Positions 1 to 7,800 of a stretch of DNA of 10,268 bases are shown here, one piece after another; the first letter of the stretch is position 1; each line of letters begins with the position of its first letter. The notes beneath the pieces were generated by a model, which was given only the letters and a program-made list of their open reading frames with translations, did no database searches and was not told the DNA's origin. A program made the translations under genes and the position numbers. The stretch lies in NCBI GenBank assembly GCA_002328825.1, contig DCWI01000106.1, positions 6,053 through 16,320 on the forward strand, given 5' to 3'. Origin of the DNA: Nitrospiraceae bacterium UBA2166 (GTDB taxonomy: Bacteria; Nitrospirota; Nitrospiria; Nitrospirales; UBA2166).

Positions 1-24
1 CTTCGACCACTCGGCCACCTCTCC
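1..24 (-). tRNA. tRNA-Ser, 5' fragment cut by the window edge
   Basis: Read on the minus strand, the first 24 bases are the 5' end of a class II tRNA: acceptor strand GGAGAGG, then UGGCCGAGUGGUCGAAG, the usual start of bacterial serine tRNAs. The acceptor strand is identical to that of the complete tRNA-Ser 68 bases upstream in transcription order, which supports serine identity. The anticodon lies outside the window, so the isoacceptor is unknown; GCU would be a common companion. It probably belongs to the serS/tRNA-Ser transcript. A leucine tRNA is a less likely alternative. Confidence 0.8.
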
Positions 25-92
25 GTTTGAACACATTGAAATGGATTTGTTACTTTCTGCCGTACTTTGGGGTAGTTCTCTGCCTGTTTAAG

Positions 93-180
<88 letters not shown>

Positions 181-181
181 C

Positions 182-1459
182 TTAACGTTTTTCAATTTTA
201 TCCATGCCTCCCATATAGGGCTGAAGGGCTTTTGGAATAAGGACTGATCCATCTTCCTGCTGAAATGTTTCGAGAATTGCCACAACAGTACGACCAATGG
301 CCACACCTGATCCGTTAAGTGTATGGACAAAGTCTGTTTTTCCATCAGATCCTCGGAATTTAATTTGAGCACGTCTCGCCTGAAACGTTTCAAAGTTTGA
401 ACAGGATGAAATTTCTCGAAACACTCCTTGAACCGGCATCCAGACTTCTACGTCATATGTTTTTGCAGCTGAAAATCCCATGTCTCCAGAACATAGAGTG
501 ACTACACGGTAATGAAGACCTAAGTGCTGCAGTACCGTCTCTACGTTGACGAGAAGACGATCTAGTTCATCATATGATTTCTCAGGGTTGGTGAAACTCA
601 CTAGTTCAACTTTATTGAATTGGTGTTGCCTAATCAATCCACGTGTGTCTTTTCCATATGATCCTGCTTCACGTCGGAAACATGGGGTTCCCGCAACATA
701 TCGTAGAGGAAGATCAGAAGAATCAAGAATTTCCTCACGATGAATATTGGTTACTGACACTTCTGCGGTTGGGATGAGAAAAAAATCATCTCTTTCGATA
801 TAAAACAGGTCTGATTCAAACTTTGGCAGTTGTCCTGTTCCTGTCATGCCCGCCCGGTTCACCAGATAGGGGGGAATTATTTCGAGATAGCCATGATTCT
901 GAGTATGCAGGTCAAGCATATAGTTTATTAATGCCCGTTCTAGTCGTGCACCTGCTCCCTTATAAATAGTAAATCTGCTTCCAGACATCCGTGCAGCACG
1001 CTTGAAGTCCAAAATATCAAGAGATTCACCAAGTTCAACATGAGGTAGTGGAGAAAATGCAAGGTGAGGTGGTGTGCCCCATCTTCTACACTCTTCATTA
1101 TACGATTCATCTTTTCCGGATGGGACTGTTGTGTGGGGAATGTTGGGGATTCGGAGCAAGAGGTCGTTTAGGCGATCCTCGGTTGGTTTAATCAATGCCT
1201 CGTCTGCTTTAATTTCATTAGCAAGTTTTTCGACTTCTTGAAGCAGTTCTGTGTTGTCAGGCTTTCCTTGATGTTTTAGCTTTCCAATTTCACTGAGAAC
1301 GATTTTTCGGCGATGTCGCTTCTTTTCAACTCGTGTGACAAAGTCTCGTCGTTCAGTGTCCAGTTGCAAGAGAAGCTTCCAGTCAATTTCTTTCCCTCGA
1401 TCGCCAAGCCGGGATTGAATCTCATCTCCCGATTCTCTGATCACACGAATATCAAACAT
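182..1459 (-). CDS. serS: Seryl-tRNA synthetase
   Basis: This is a cytoplasmic class II aminoacyl-tRNA synthetase that charges tRNA-Ser (and tRNA-Sec where present) with serine through a seryl-adenylate. At 425 residues it has the normal bacterial length. Residues about 30-107 are the charged, Lys/Glu-rich antiparallel coiled-coil arm that grips the tRNA long variable arm. The serine-site TAEV motif is at 231-234, motif 2 begins FRREAGSYGKDTRG at 261, and motif 3 is around SGVAIGRT with its arginine at 390, followed by QQEDGS and a typical C-terminal PYMGG. The start at MFDIRVIRES matches the family's usual N-terminus, although no strong Shine-Dalgarno precedes it. The UAA stop ends one base before the mature 5' end of tRNA-Ser(UGA). 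The isomerase gene lies 109 bp upstream, with a probable terminator between them, so serS likely has its own promoter in that gap. Confidence 0.98.
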   Translation of the reverse strand: MFDIRVIRESGDEIQSRLGDRGKEIDWKLLLQLDTERRDFVTRVEKKRHRRKIVLSEIGKLKHQGKPDNTELLQEVEKLANEIKADEALIKPTEDRLNDLLLRIPNIPHTTVPSGKDESYNEECRRWGTPPHLAFSPLPHVELGESLDILDFKRAARMSGSRFTIYKGAGARLERALINYMLDLHTQNHGYLEIIPPYLVNRAGMTGTGQLPKFESDLFYIERDDFFLIPTAEVSVTNIHREEILDSSDLPLRYVAGTPCFRREAGSYGKDTRGLIRQHQFNKVELVSFTNPEKSYDELDRLLVNVETVLQHLGLHYRVVTLCSGDMGFSAAKTYDVEVWMPVQGVFREISSCSNFETFQARRAQIKFRGSDGKTDFVHTLNGSGVAIGRTVVAILETFQQEDGSVLIPKALQPYMGGMDKIEKR

Positions 1460-1512
1460 CTATACACACGGTAACCCAAATGAAAATCAAACAGTGTATC
1501 CTCACTGATAGC

Positions 1513-1537
1513 AAAAAACCATGTGACACATGACTTT
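1513..1537 (-). terminator. Probable intrinsic terminator after the isomerase gene
   Basis: On the minus strand a palindrome CATGT-GTC-ACATG (positions 1532-1520) is followed by G and six T residues. A stretch AAAGT on the 5' side can pair with that tail through two G-U wobbles and three A-T pairs, giving an A-tract/stem/U-tract arrangement. It starts about 30 bases after the isomerase stop codon. The stem is short and not GC-rich, so termination may be partial and could allow readthrough into serS. Confidence 0.45.
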
Positions 1538-1568
1538 GCATCCCGCATAGGGCATCACGGTACGAAAA

Positions 1569-2441
1569 CTACTCGTTGTGGCTTGTATCTTCGAAATCCA
1601 TTTCATTGGCTCCAAACGGTTTTGGCCCGCTCATATACTCACTCACTGCGTCGTTAAAAATCTGAATGTCAGCGTTAGCATGAAGTGTATCGAGTTGTTT
1701 TTGAAATAATTCTCGTCGAATTACTTGTCTTTCTTTTTCCTCTAGAGAATCAAAATCTCCGGGCAATTGTATATCAACTAATTTAATCAAGTGATATCCA
1801 TACTGTGTTTTCACTGGCCCCTTCACTTCGTTAACCTTCATAGAAAACGCCGCGTCTGAAAACTCCTGCACCATCATTTGGCGAGTAAATAACCCTAGGT
1901 CGCCACCAGTTGAGGCTGCTGATGGGTCTTTGGACACTTTTTTTGCAAGTGCTGCAAAGTCCATTCCTTGATCTAGCATTGCTTTTGCTTCTTCAAATGC
2001 TTGCATAGTTTCAGTTAGGATATGACTTGCTTGAACTCTCGTGTAGTCTTGTTTATGTGCATTATAATGAGTACGGACGGCTTCAATCCCTCCTTGCTCG
2101 TGAAGCATTTGTTTCGCCATCTCACCTACCATCACCTGTCTCCGAGTCTGTTCAATCTTATCGAGCACTGAGGTTAAGCGGTTAATATGGTTTCGTTGTG
2201 CCTCGTGATACATAACTTCTTCGGCGATTACTTGTTGCAAAACAATTTGCATTCCCTGTGATGTCTTTGCGCGTTGCCGTTCTTGAGGCGGCAATGTCTG
2301 TATCCATTTGTCAATACGATCCGATGAAATCTCTATTCCATTAACCTTTGCCACAATCTCAGCCTGTACACCTCCCGCAATCATCATGACTGAGAGCATT
2401 CCCAGTATTCCAACTTTCCACTGTATTTTGCTACCACGCAT
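1569..2441 (-). CDS. Exported parvulin-type peptidyl-prolyl isomerase (SurA/PrsA-like)
   Basis: Predicted periplasmic or cell-envelope chaperone/foldase that isomerises prolyl bonds in exported proteins. The 290-residue product begins with a Sec signal peptide: basic residues to 9, a hydrophobic core 10-24, and a likely signal peptidase I site after VQA at 27. There is no lipobox cysteine. Residues about 28-130 form a helical SurA-N-like region starting VAKVNGIEIS. The parvulin domain spans about 135-225, with VQASHIL (His140), GGDLGLF and the C-terminal YGYHLIKL (His217). A charged helical tail follows. The start is well supported by AGGAGG 10 nt upstream (plus-strand positions 2452-2457). 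A 316-bp gap separates it from the transporter upstream, and a probable terminator follows the stop. It could function as SurA, PrsA or a PpiC/CbfA-type protein; sequence alone does not decide between them. Confidence 0.9.
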   Translation of the reverse strand: MRGSKIQWKVGILGMLSVMMIAGGVQAEIVAKVNGIEISSDRIDKWIQTLPPQERQRAKTSQGMQIVLQQVIAEEVMYHEAQRNHINRLTSVLDKIEQTRRQVMVGEMAKQMLHEQGGIEAVRTHYNAHKQDYTRVQASHILTETMQAFEEAKAMLDQGMDFAALAKKVSKDPSAASTGGDLGLFTRQMMVQEFSDAAFSMKVNEVKGPVKTQYGYHLIKLVDIQLPGDFDSLEEKERQVIRRELFQKQLDTLHANADIQIFNDAVSEYMSGPKPFGANEMDFEDTSHNE

Positions 2442-2757
2442 TACACTTCTTCCTCCTTACCTCTGACATAAAAGAATATACATTTCCCATCTGAAAACGG
2501 CATAAATCGGTCTTATATCCTGCAATATTACGCCTGCAAAGGCAAGGCTATATGACATTTCCTTATTCTAATTTGAAGTCACAGCGTTTGTATGAGCAGA
2601 TCAGCCGATCTTCTCTCTCCATTGAATAGGGTGGATGGTATGGGTTGTGGAGTGCTTTGGTACCCTTGCCTGTTTCTTTGGGATGTATTGCCTCAGAGCT
2701 TGTTTTTAGTTTTAGAAATAGCAAGTGAAATGATTGAGGATGAACCATTCCATTCCA
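2442..2757. other. Intergenic gap without a convincing gene
   Basis: These 316 bp separate the transporter stop from the isomerase start. Several open frames of 60-70 codons cross it on both strands, but none has a Shine-Dalgarno or recognisable protein character. Next to the isomerase start lies its AGGAGG site. Further upstream on the minus strand, TATAAG (plus 2512-2517) with TTGCAG 16 bases before it (plus 2534-2539) is a weak sigma-70-like candidate, with a good -10 and a poor -35. Just beyond the transporter stop the sequence CCATT is repeated three times (2747-2759). I see no clear terminator for the transporter. Confidence 0.5.
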
Positions 2758-4017
2758 TTACAACACTAGAAATACGATATAGGTCAATGCGAGTGTACTC
2801 ATGAATAGCAAACCTAAATACGATAATATTCTCATAGCACGGCCAGGTCGGTGTTCCGATGGAACATCGTCCGAACACACTGCTCGTAAGTTTAGATAGC
2901 CTAGTACGGGTGCTGTCAGAAAAGACATAATGGTAGCAAAGTCAATCATTGTGGTCATGTTACCAATGAACAGTTCAAGGGCCACGACAGTGAGTACTGC
3001 AAGGGTTCCCAGAATAATCCAGTACGATGGTCCAATCTGGCCGTGTAGTTGATCTTGCAAGGCTGGGAATTTGAGGCTTCTAATAGCATGGGCGAGTGCC
3101 CGCGGAAATCCATCCACAATGGTCAATGACGTTGAGAGCATGGTTGTAAGTATGGCGACGATCACAATAGGGCGAATCCACTCGCCAAGTGCGATGGTGT
3201 ACAGGCTGATTAGTTGAGTTGAAAACACGGTTCCGTGTGTGCTTAAGGTCTCACCAGTACTATGCATAACACCTGCCCCGATGATGACAAACGCGAATGC
3301 AACAATAGCTGTTCCAAAATAGCCAATCTGGAAATCAAGTCGTGCCGTGGCCACATCAGTTGTGACTCCTGATGCTCTGTTTTTTGCTAGTGTCCACAGG
3401 GAACTCCATACCGACAGGTCAATTGCTGTCGGCATCCACCCGAGCAGTGCGAGAAGAAACCCGAGGGGAACGATCAATTCGGAACCGTTGAATACCCAGA
3501 GCCCAGTGGTAGAGAAGTCGACTTGTGGCACTATCGCTACTGTGGCAGTCAGGGTGGAACAGGCAAGTAGCAACAGGATGATCTTGATGCTCGTATCCAG
3601 AATATAAAAACGACCGATCCAGAGAAGTAGGCCACACGCGAAGCATAGCACTCCCCCAATCATTGACAGGGAAAGGCTCAATCCAAAGATAAATTGCACG
3701 AGATAACTGGTAAATAAAATCACCGCCGTTTGGATGATGACAGATGAAAATGTGGTGAACACGACGTAGATCCAGAGAGCCCAGCGCCCGATCCTTCGAT
3801 AGCCTTCGATGAGACTGAGACCGGTTGCAGCGGTATAGCGAGGCGCAAATTCGAAAAAAGGGTACTTGAGAATGATAGCGCACAAAATAATTCCAGAGAG
3901 GGCCAAGCCTGCCATCGCACCAGCTCTGGTTGATTGGACCAAATGAGAGACTCCGATCGAGGATCCTGCAAACAGGAGTCCAGGCCCAAAACATTTCAAA
4001 AATTGGACACGGTTCAT
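2758..4017 (-). CDS. Nramp-like integral membrane transporter with altered metal-site motifs
   Basis: A 419-residue polytopic inner-membrane protein with about 11 hydrophobic segments and almost no soluble domain, matching Nramp (MntH/DMT) proteins in length and layout. The first segment, residues 11-34, aligns without gaps to the MntH TM1 signature: GP at 11-12 and AGA at 32-34 are kept. The metal-binding DPGN is replaced by GVSH (22-25). In the TM6 region MPH becomes MPT (195-197), keeping the methionine but not the histidine. KYPFFEFAPRYTAATG at about 51-66 resembles the family's TM2-TM3 segment. Known Nramp proteins co-transport Mn2+, Fe2+ or other divalent ions with protons; the changed ligands suggest a different substrate or mechanism. 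No strong Shine-Dalgarno lies close to the ATG. The gene is divergent from the exported cupin. Its substrate is unknown, and mntH should not be transferred as a name. Confidence 0.8.
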   Translation of the reverse strand: MNRVQFLKCFGPGLLFAGSSIGVSHLVQSTRAGAMAGLALSGIILCAIILKYPFFEFAPRYTAATGLSLIEGYRRIGRWALWIYVVFTTFSSVIIQTAVILFTSYLVQFIFGLSLSLSMIGGVLCFACGLLLWIGRFYILDTSIKIILLLLACSTLTATVAIVPQVDFSTTGLWVFNGSELIVPLGFLLALLGWMPTAIDLSVWSSLWTLAKNRASGVTTDVATARLDFQIGYFGTAIVAFAFVIIGAGVMHSTGETLSTHGTVFSTQLISLYTIALGEWIRPIVIVAILTTMLSTSLTIVDGFPRALAHAIRSLKFPALQDQLHGQIGPSYWIILGTLAVLTVVALELFIGNMTTMIDFATIMSFLTAPVLGYLNLRAVCSDDVPSEHRPGRAMRILSYLGLLFMSTLALTYIVFLVL

Positions 4018-4151
4018 TGGAAACAGTATTTGTTATCCTGCAACTTCAGCACGGTTTGTGTTATATCTGGATAAGTTGATTTGAACACCCAGAGCGTGTG
4101 ATAAGGAGAATTAACCGACAGTTATTATTTGTTTTTGCGTTGAAACTATTT

Positions 4152-4574
4152 ATGAAAACAAGATTTTTACTGCTTCAGGCAATTGCCTTTATTTTTCTCC
4201 TGCCTCATATGAGTGTGGCAGAGGGTAATAAAACTGGCCCGAATGTGCAATGGAGTCAGGATGAACTCACCATGGATGTTGTAGTGAAAAACCTTGGAGC
4301 AACGGCTGAAGCCAGCTTTCATTTGGTGCGTCTCAAGGGAGCTGAGGTACCTCATATTCACGATCGCCACGACTTAACGGTCTTTATCCTCGCGGGAAAC
4401 AGTGTTGTCAATTTTAAGGATCACACGGTGTTGATGGGGCCAGGCGATCTTATTAAGATTCCACAAGGTCTCTGGCATTGGGCTAAAAACATTGGCCAAA
4501 ACCCGACTAAAGCTTATGCAATCTTTACCCCACCGTTTGATGGGAAAGACAGACGAGTTGTAGAGCACCCATGA
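4152..4574 (+). CDS. Small exported cupin-domain protein
   Basis: Using the ATG at 4152, the product has 140 residues. It starts with a signal peptide (MKTR, then a hydrophobic stretch to about residue 18) and a likely cleavage site after SVA at 21-23, followed by a single cupin barrel. Cupin motif 1 is HIHDRHDLTVFILAG: His68 and His70 are present, with Asp74 where the family usually has Glu. Motif 2, GDLIKIPQGLWHWAKN (98-113), fits the consensus exactly, with His109 as third histidine ligand, so a metal-binding site is likely. An in-frame GTG at 4098 would add 18 residues (158 total), but the shorter form gives a cleaner signal peptide. AAGGAG at 4103-4108 is too far from either start to decide. 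The substrate is unknown; an enzyme or a small-molecule-binding role are both possible. The transporter is divergent on the left and metH lies 268 bp downstream. Confidence 0.8.
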   Translation: MKTRFLLLQAIAFIFLLPHMSVAEGNKTGPNVQWSQDELTMDVVVKNLGATAEASFHLVRLKGAEVPHIHDRHDLTVFILAGNSVVNFKDHTVLMGPGDLIKIPQGLWHWAKNIGQNPTKAYAIFTPPFDGKDRRVVEHP

Positions 4575-4639
4575 TATTACACAGGAACTCTGATGCGCAG
4601 GAGTAGTAATGCCGCTATGACATAACCTGGTGAAACGTA

Positions 4640-4692
4640 CTTATCTTAGCGTGAAAACTAAGTTTATTCATATCGTATCGCGCAAAGATAAG
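4640..4692 (+). repeat. Imperfect inverted repeat between the cupin gene and metH
   Basis: The 14-base arm at 4640-4653 (CTTATCTTAGCGTG) is the reverse complement of 4679-4692 (CGCGCAAAGATAAG) except for one mismatch and one pair that becomes a G-U wobble in RNA. A 25-base loop lies between them and holds a short self-complementary AAACTAAGTTT. No T-run follows on the plus strand, so it is not a standard intrinsic terminator for the cupin gene. It lies 150-200 bases before the metH start and could be leader RNA structure, an operator, or a copy of a dispersed palindromic element. Confidence 0.6.
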
Positions 4693-4747
4693 AGTCCTGT
4701 TATTGCTCTTGTCGGGCTTGACTTGGTGTTAGTTATCTCTAGCCAAG

Positions 4748-4789
4748 AGGGTATTGGTGATGGCAATCAACGTTGTACAACAATACCTT
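4748..4789 (+). repeat. Second stem-loop in the metH leader
   Basis: AGGGTATTG at 4748-4756 pairs with CAATACCTT at 4781-4789 (nine pairs, one a G-U). The 24-base loop includes a small TGAT/ATCA hairpin, and the perfect 10-base palindrome GTTGTACAAC (4772-4781) straddles the loop and right arm. It ends 53 bases before the metH ATG. It does not match the SAM or cobalamin riboswitch consensus elements I know. A structural leader element or a DNA operator are both possible. Confidence 0.45.
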
Positions 4790-4842
4790 GATGAAGAATA
4801 GGCTAATTGATTACAGGTACATAGGAAGTAGTTGGTAGCAAT

Positions 4843-7800
4843 ATGAATAATCGCATTGAACAACTCATACAGCTCCTTGAGCATCGCATCGTTATTCTGG
4901 ATGGTGCCATGGGAACGATGATTCAAGGTCATTTGCTTGAGGAACAGGACTTTCGTGGTCAGCGATTTACAAACCATCCCTGCGATCTTAAAGGAAACAA
5001 TGATCTTTTGGTTCTTACTCAGCCAAAGATCATTGCGGAAATTCACCGTGCTTATTATGAGGCGGGAGCCGATATCATCGAGACAAATACCTTCAACTCA
5101 AATTCTATTTCGATGGCCGATTATCAAATGGAACATCTTGTGTACGAGTTGAATTTTGAAGCGGCAACGTTGGCGCGGAACGTAGCCGATGAGGTGGCTA
5201 GACACACTGGGAAGATGCGTTTTGTTGCCGGTGTGCTTGGGCCTACCAATCGGACTGCGACGATGTCGCCTGATGTAAATAATCCAGGTTTTCGAAACGT
5301 CTTTTTTGATGAACTTGTTGTCACATATGCTGAAGCTATTTGCGCACTCGTTGCAGGAGGAGCTGATCTTATTCTCGTCGAAACAATTTTTGACACTTTG
5401 AATGCCAAGGCGGCTCTCTATGCTATGGTTCAATTTAATGATGGGAAAACTAATCCGTTACCCATCATGATTTCTGGAACTATTACTGATGCCTCAGGGC
5501 GTACTCTCTCCGGCCAAACTACCGAAGCGTTCTGGAATTCAGTGCGTCACGTCAATCCAATTTCGATTGGTCTGAATTGTGCAATGGGAGCAGCACAACT
5601 CCGGCCATATATGCAAGAACTTGCTCATATCGCCGACACTCATGCAAGTGCCCATCCAAATGCAGGCCTTCCCAATGAATTTGGTGAATACGATCAAACT
5701 CCAGATGAGATGGCGGCCCTCATAAAAGAATTTGCTCAAGCAGGTCTGGTAAATATTGTTGGTGGCTGTTGTGGTACACGACCAGAATATATTTCAGCTA
5801 TTGCCGCAGCTGTCACAGGAGTATCACCACGCGTCATTCCAAAACTACCAAATGCTTGTCGATTAAGTGGTTTAGAACCTTTGACTATTACCTCAGACTC
5901 ATTGTTTGTGAATGTTGGAGAACGGACGAACGTTACAGGCTCTGCCCATTTTCGTAAATTGATCAAAGCCGATCAGTATGAAGTTGCCTTAGATGTTGCA
6001 CGTGACCAAGTTGAAAACGGCGCACAGCTTACCGATGTCAACATGGACGAGGGTATGCTGGATTCAAAACAGGTCATGGGGACATTTCTTCGCTTGCTCG
6101 CATCAGAGCCAGATATTGCACGTGTCCCGATCATGATCGACTCTTCAAAATGGGAAGTTATTGAGGAGGGTTTGAAATGTGTTCAAGGAAAATCAGTAGT
6201 TAACTCCATCAGCCTCAAAGATGGGGAGAAATTATTCATTGAGCGAGCAAAAAAGATTCGCCATTATGGGGCTGCAGCCATTGTCATGGCCTTTGATGAA
6301 CATGGGCAAGCTGCAACGAAAGAACACAAAATTCAAATCTGTTTTCGAGCCTATAAGATTCTGACGGAGCAGGTTGGATTTCCTGCGGAGGATATTATTT
6401 TTGATCCGAATATCTTTGCTGTTGCGACCGGAATTGATGAACACAATAACTATGGTGTGGACTTTATCGAAGCTACACGGGAAATCAAGGCCACCTTACC
6501 TTATGTGCTGGTTAGCGGTGGAGTGTCAAACCTATCATTTTCATTTCGCGGGAACAATCCCCTGCGGGAGGCCATGCATTCCGTATTTTTGTATCATGCG
6601 ATTGATGCTGGTATGACCATGGGCATTGTAAACTCAGGACAACTCACAGTTTATGAAGATATTGAAGAAGAATTACGTGAGCGTGTTGAGGATGTTGTAT
6701 TGAACCGTCGTTCTGATGCCACCGAACGCCTTCTGGAGATTGCGGACCGATATAAAGACTCTGGGAATTCAGAGCAGGAACAAGAAGACCCATTATGGCG
6801 TCAGTGGTCGACTGAGAAACGGCTTGAACATGCTTTGGTTAAGGGCATTACGGATTATATTGAAGAAGATACGGAACAGGCACGTCAACAGGCAGATCGT
6901 CCTATTGAGGTCATTGAAGGGCCACTTATGAACGGGATGAACGTTGTCGGAGATCTTTTTGGATCCGGAAAGATGTTTCTTCCTCAGGTAGTTAAATCCG
7001 CGCGAGTCATGAAAAGGGCAGTGAACTATCTTGATCCTTTTGTTAAGGCCGAGAAAACAGGAGAAAATCGATCAAAAGGGAAGGTGCTTCTCGCGACAGT
7101 TAAAGGGGACGTACACGATATTGGAAAGAATATTGTTGGCGTTGTTTTACAATGCAACAACTATGAGGTGATTGACCTTGGTGTAATGGTTCCATGCGAT
7201 CGTATTCTCGACGCTGCCTTGAAGGAGCATGTTGACATTATTGGACTATCCGGACTCATTACACCGTCATTAGATGAAATGATCAACGTTGCAAGCGAAA
7301 TGGATCGGATTGGATTTAAAATCCCATTGCTTATTGGTGGAGCAACAACGTCCATCGCACATACGGCGGTAAAAATTGATCCCCAATATCGTGGTCCAGC
7401 CGTATACGTGAAAGATGCCTCTCGCGCGGCGGGTGTGGCACACCAATTATTATCTCAGAATGCACAGCACTCCTTTGTGGAAAATCTGAAAGAAGAATAT
7501 GAGGTTAGACGAGAACAGCATGCAAACCGTAAACAAAAGGGTAGGGTTGTCTCCATAAAGTCAGCACGTGGCAATGGAATGAAAACAGATTGGAAGATCT
7601 ATCAGCCTCCCAAACCAAATATCCTTGGCATAAAATCATTTGAAAATTACCCTCTAAAGGATTTACGTGGGAGAATTGACTGGACTCCATTCTTCCAGAC
7701 ATGGGAACTTTCTGGGCGGTTTCCCGCAATCCTTAAGGATCCCATTGTAGGAAAAGAGGCTAGGAAACTCTATGAAGACGCACAAGCTATGCTGGATAAA

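Noticed and set aside
2747..2760. Triple CCATT repeat at the transporter stop as a functional repeat
   Set aside because: Three copies of a five-base unit are too short to separate from simple-sequence noise.
2563..2878. Several 60-70-codon open frames on both strands in the gap near the transporter 3' end
   Set aside because: They overlap one another on opposite strands, lack Shine-Dalgarno sites and show no domain or signal peptide; chance frames are the simpler explanation.
3419..3994. Minus-strand open frame of 191 codons inside the transporter gene
   Set aside because: It is a second frame of the same strand, has no sensible protein character, and lies wholly under a hydrophobic transporter of normal family length.
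4718..4746. TTGACT (4718-4723) as the -35 of a metH promoter
   Set aside because: The sequence 17 bases later is AGCCAA, which does not resemble a -10 element.
4575..4842. SAM or cobalamin riboswitch upstream of metH
   Set aside because: I looked for the SAM-I core and the B12 box. AGCCAAGAGG at 4741-4750 resembles only part of a B12 box, and the rest of the consensus is absent, so I do not call one.
4729..5046. Antisense open frame of 105 codons across the metH start
   Set aside because: No ribosome binding site or recognisable domain, and most of it is the complement of metH coding sequence.
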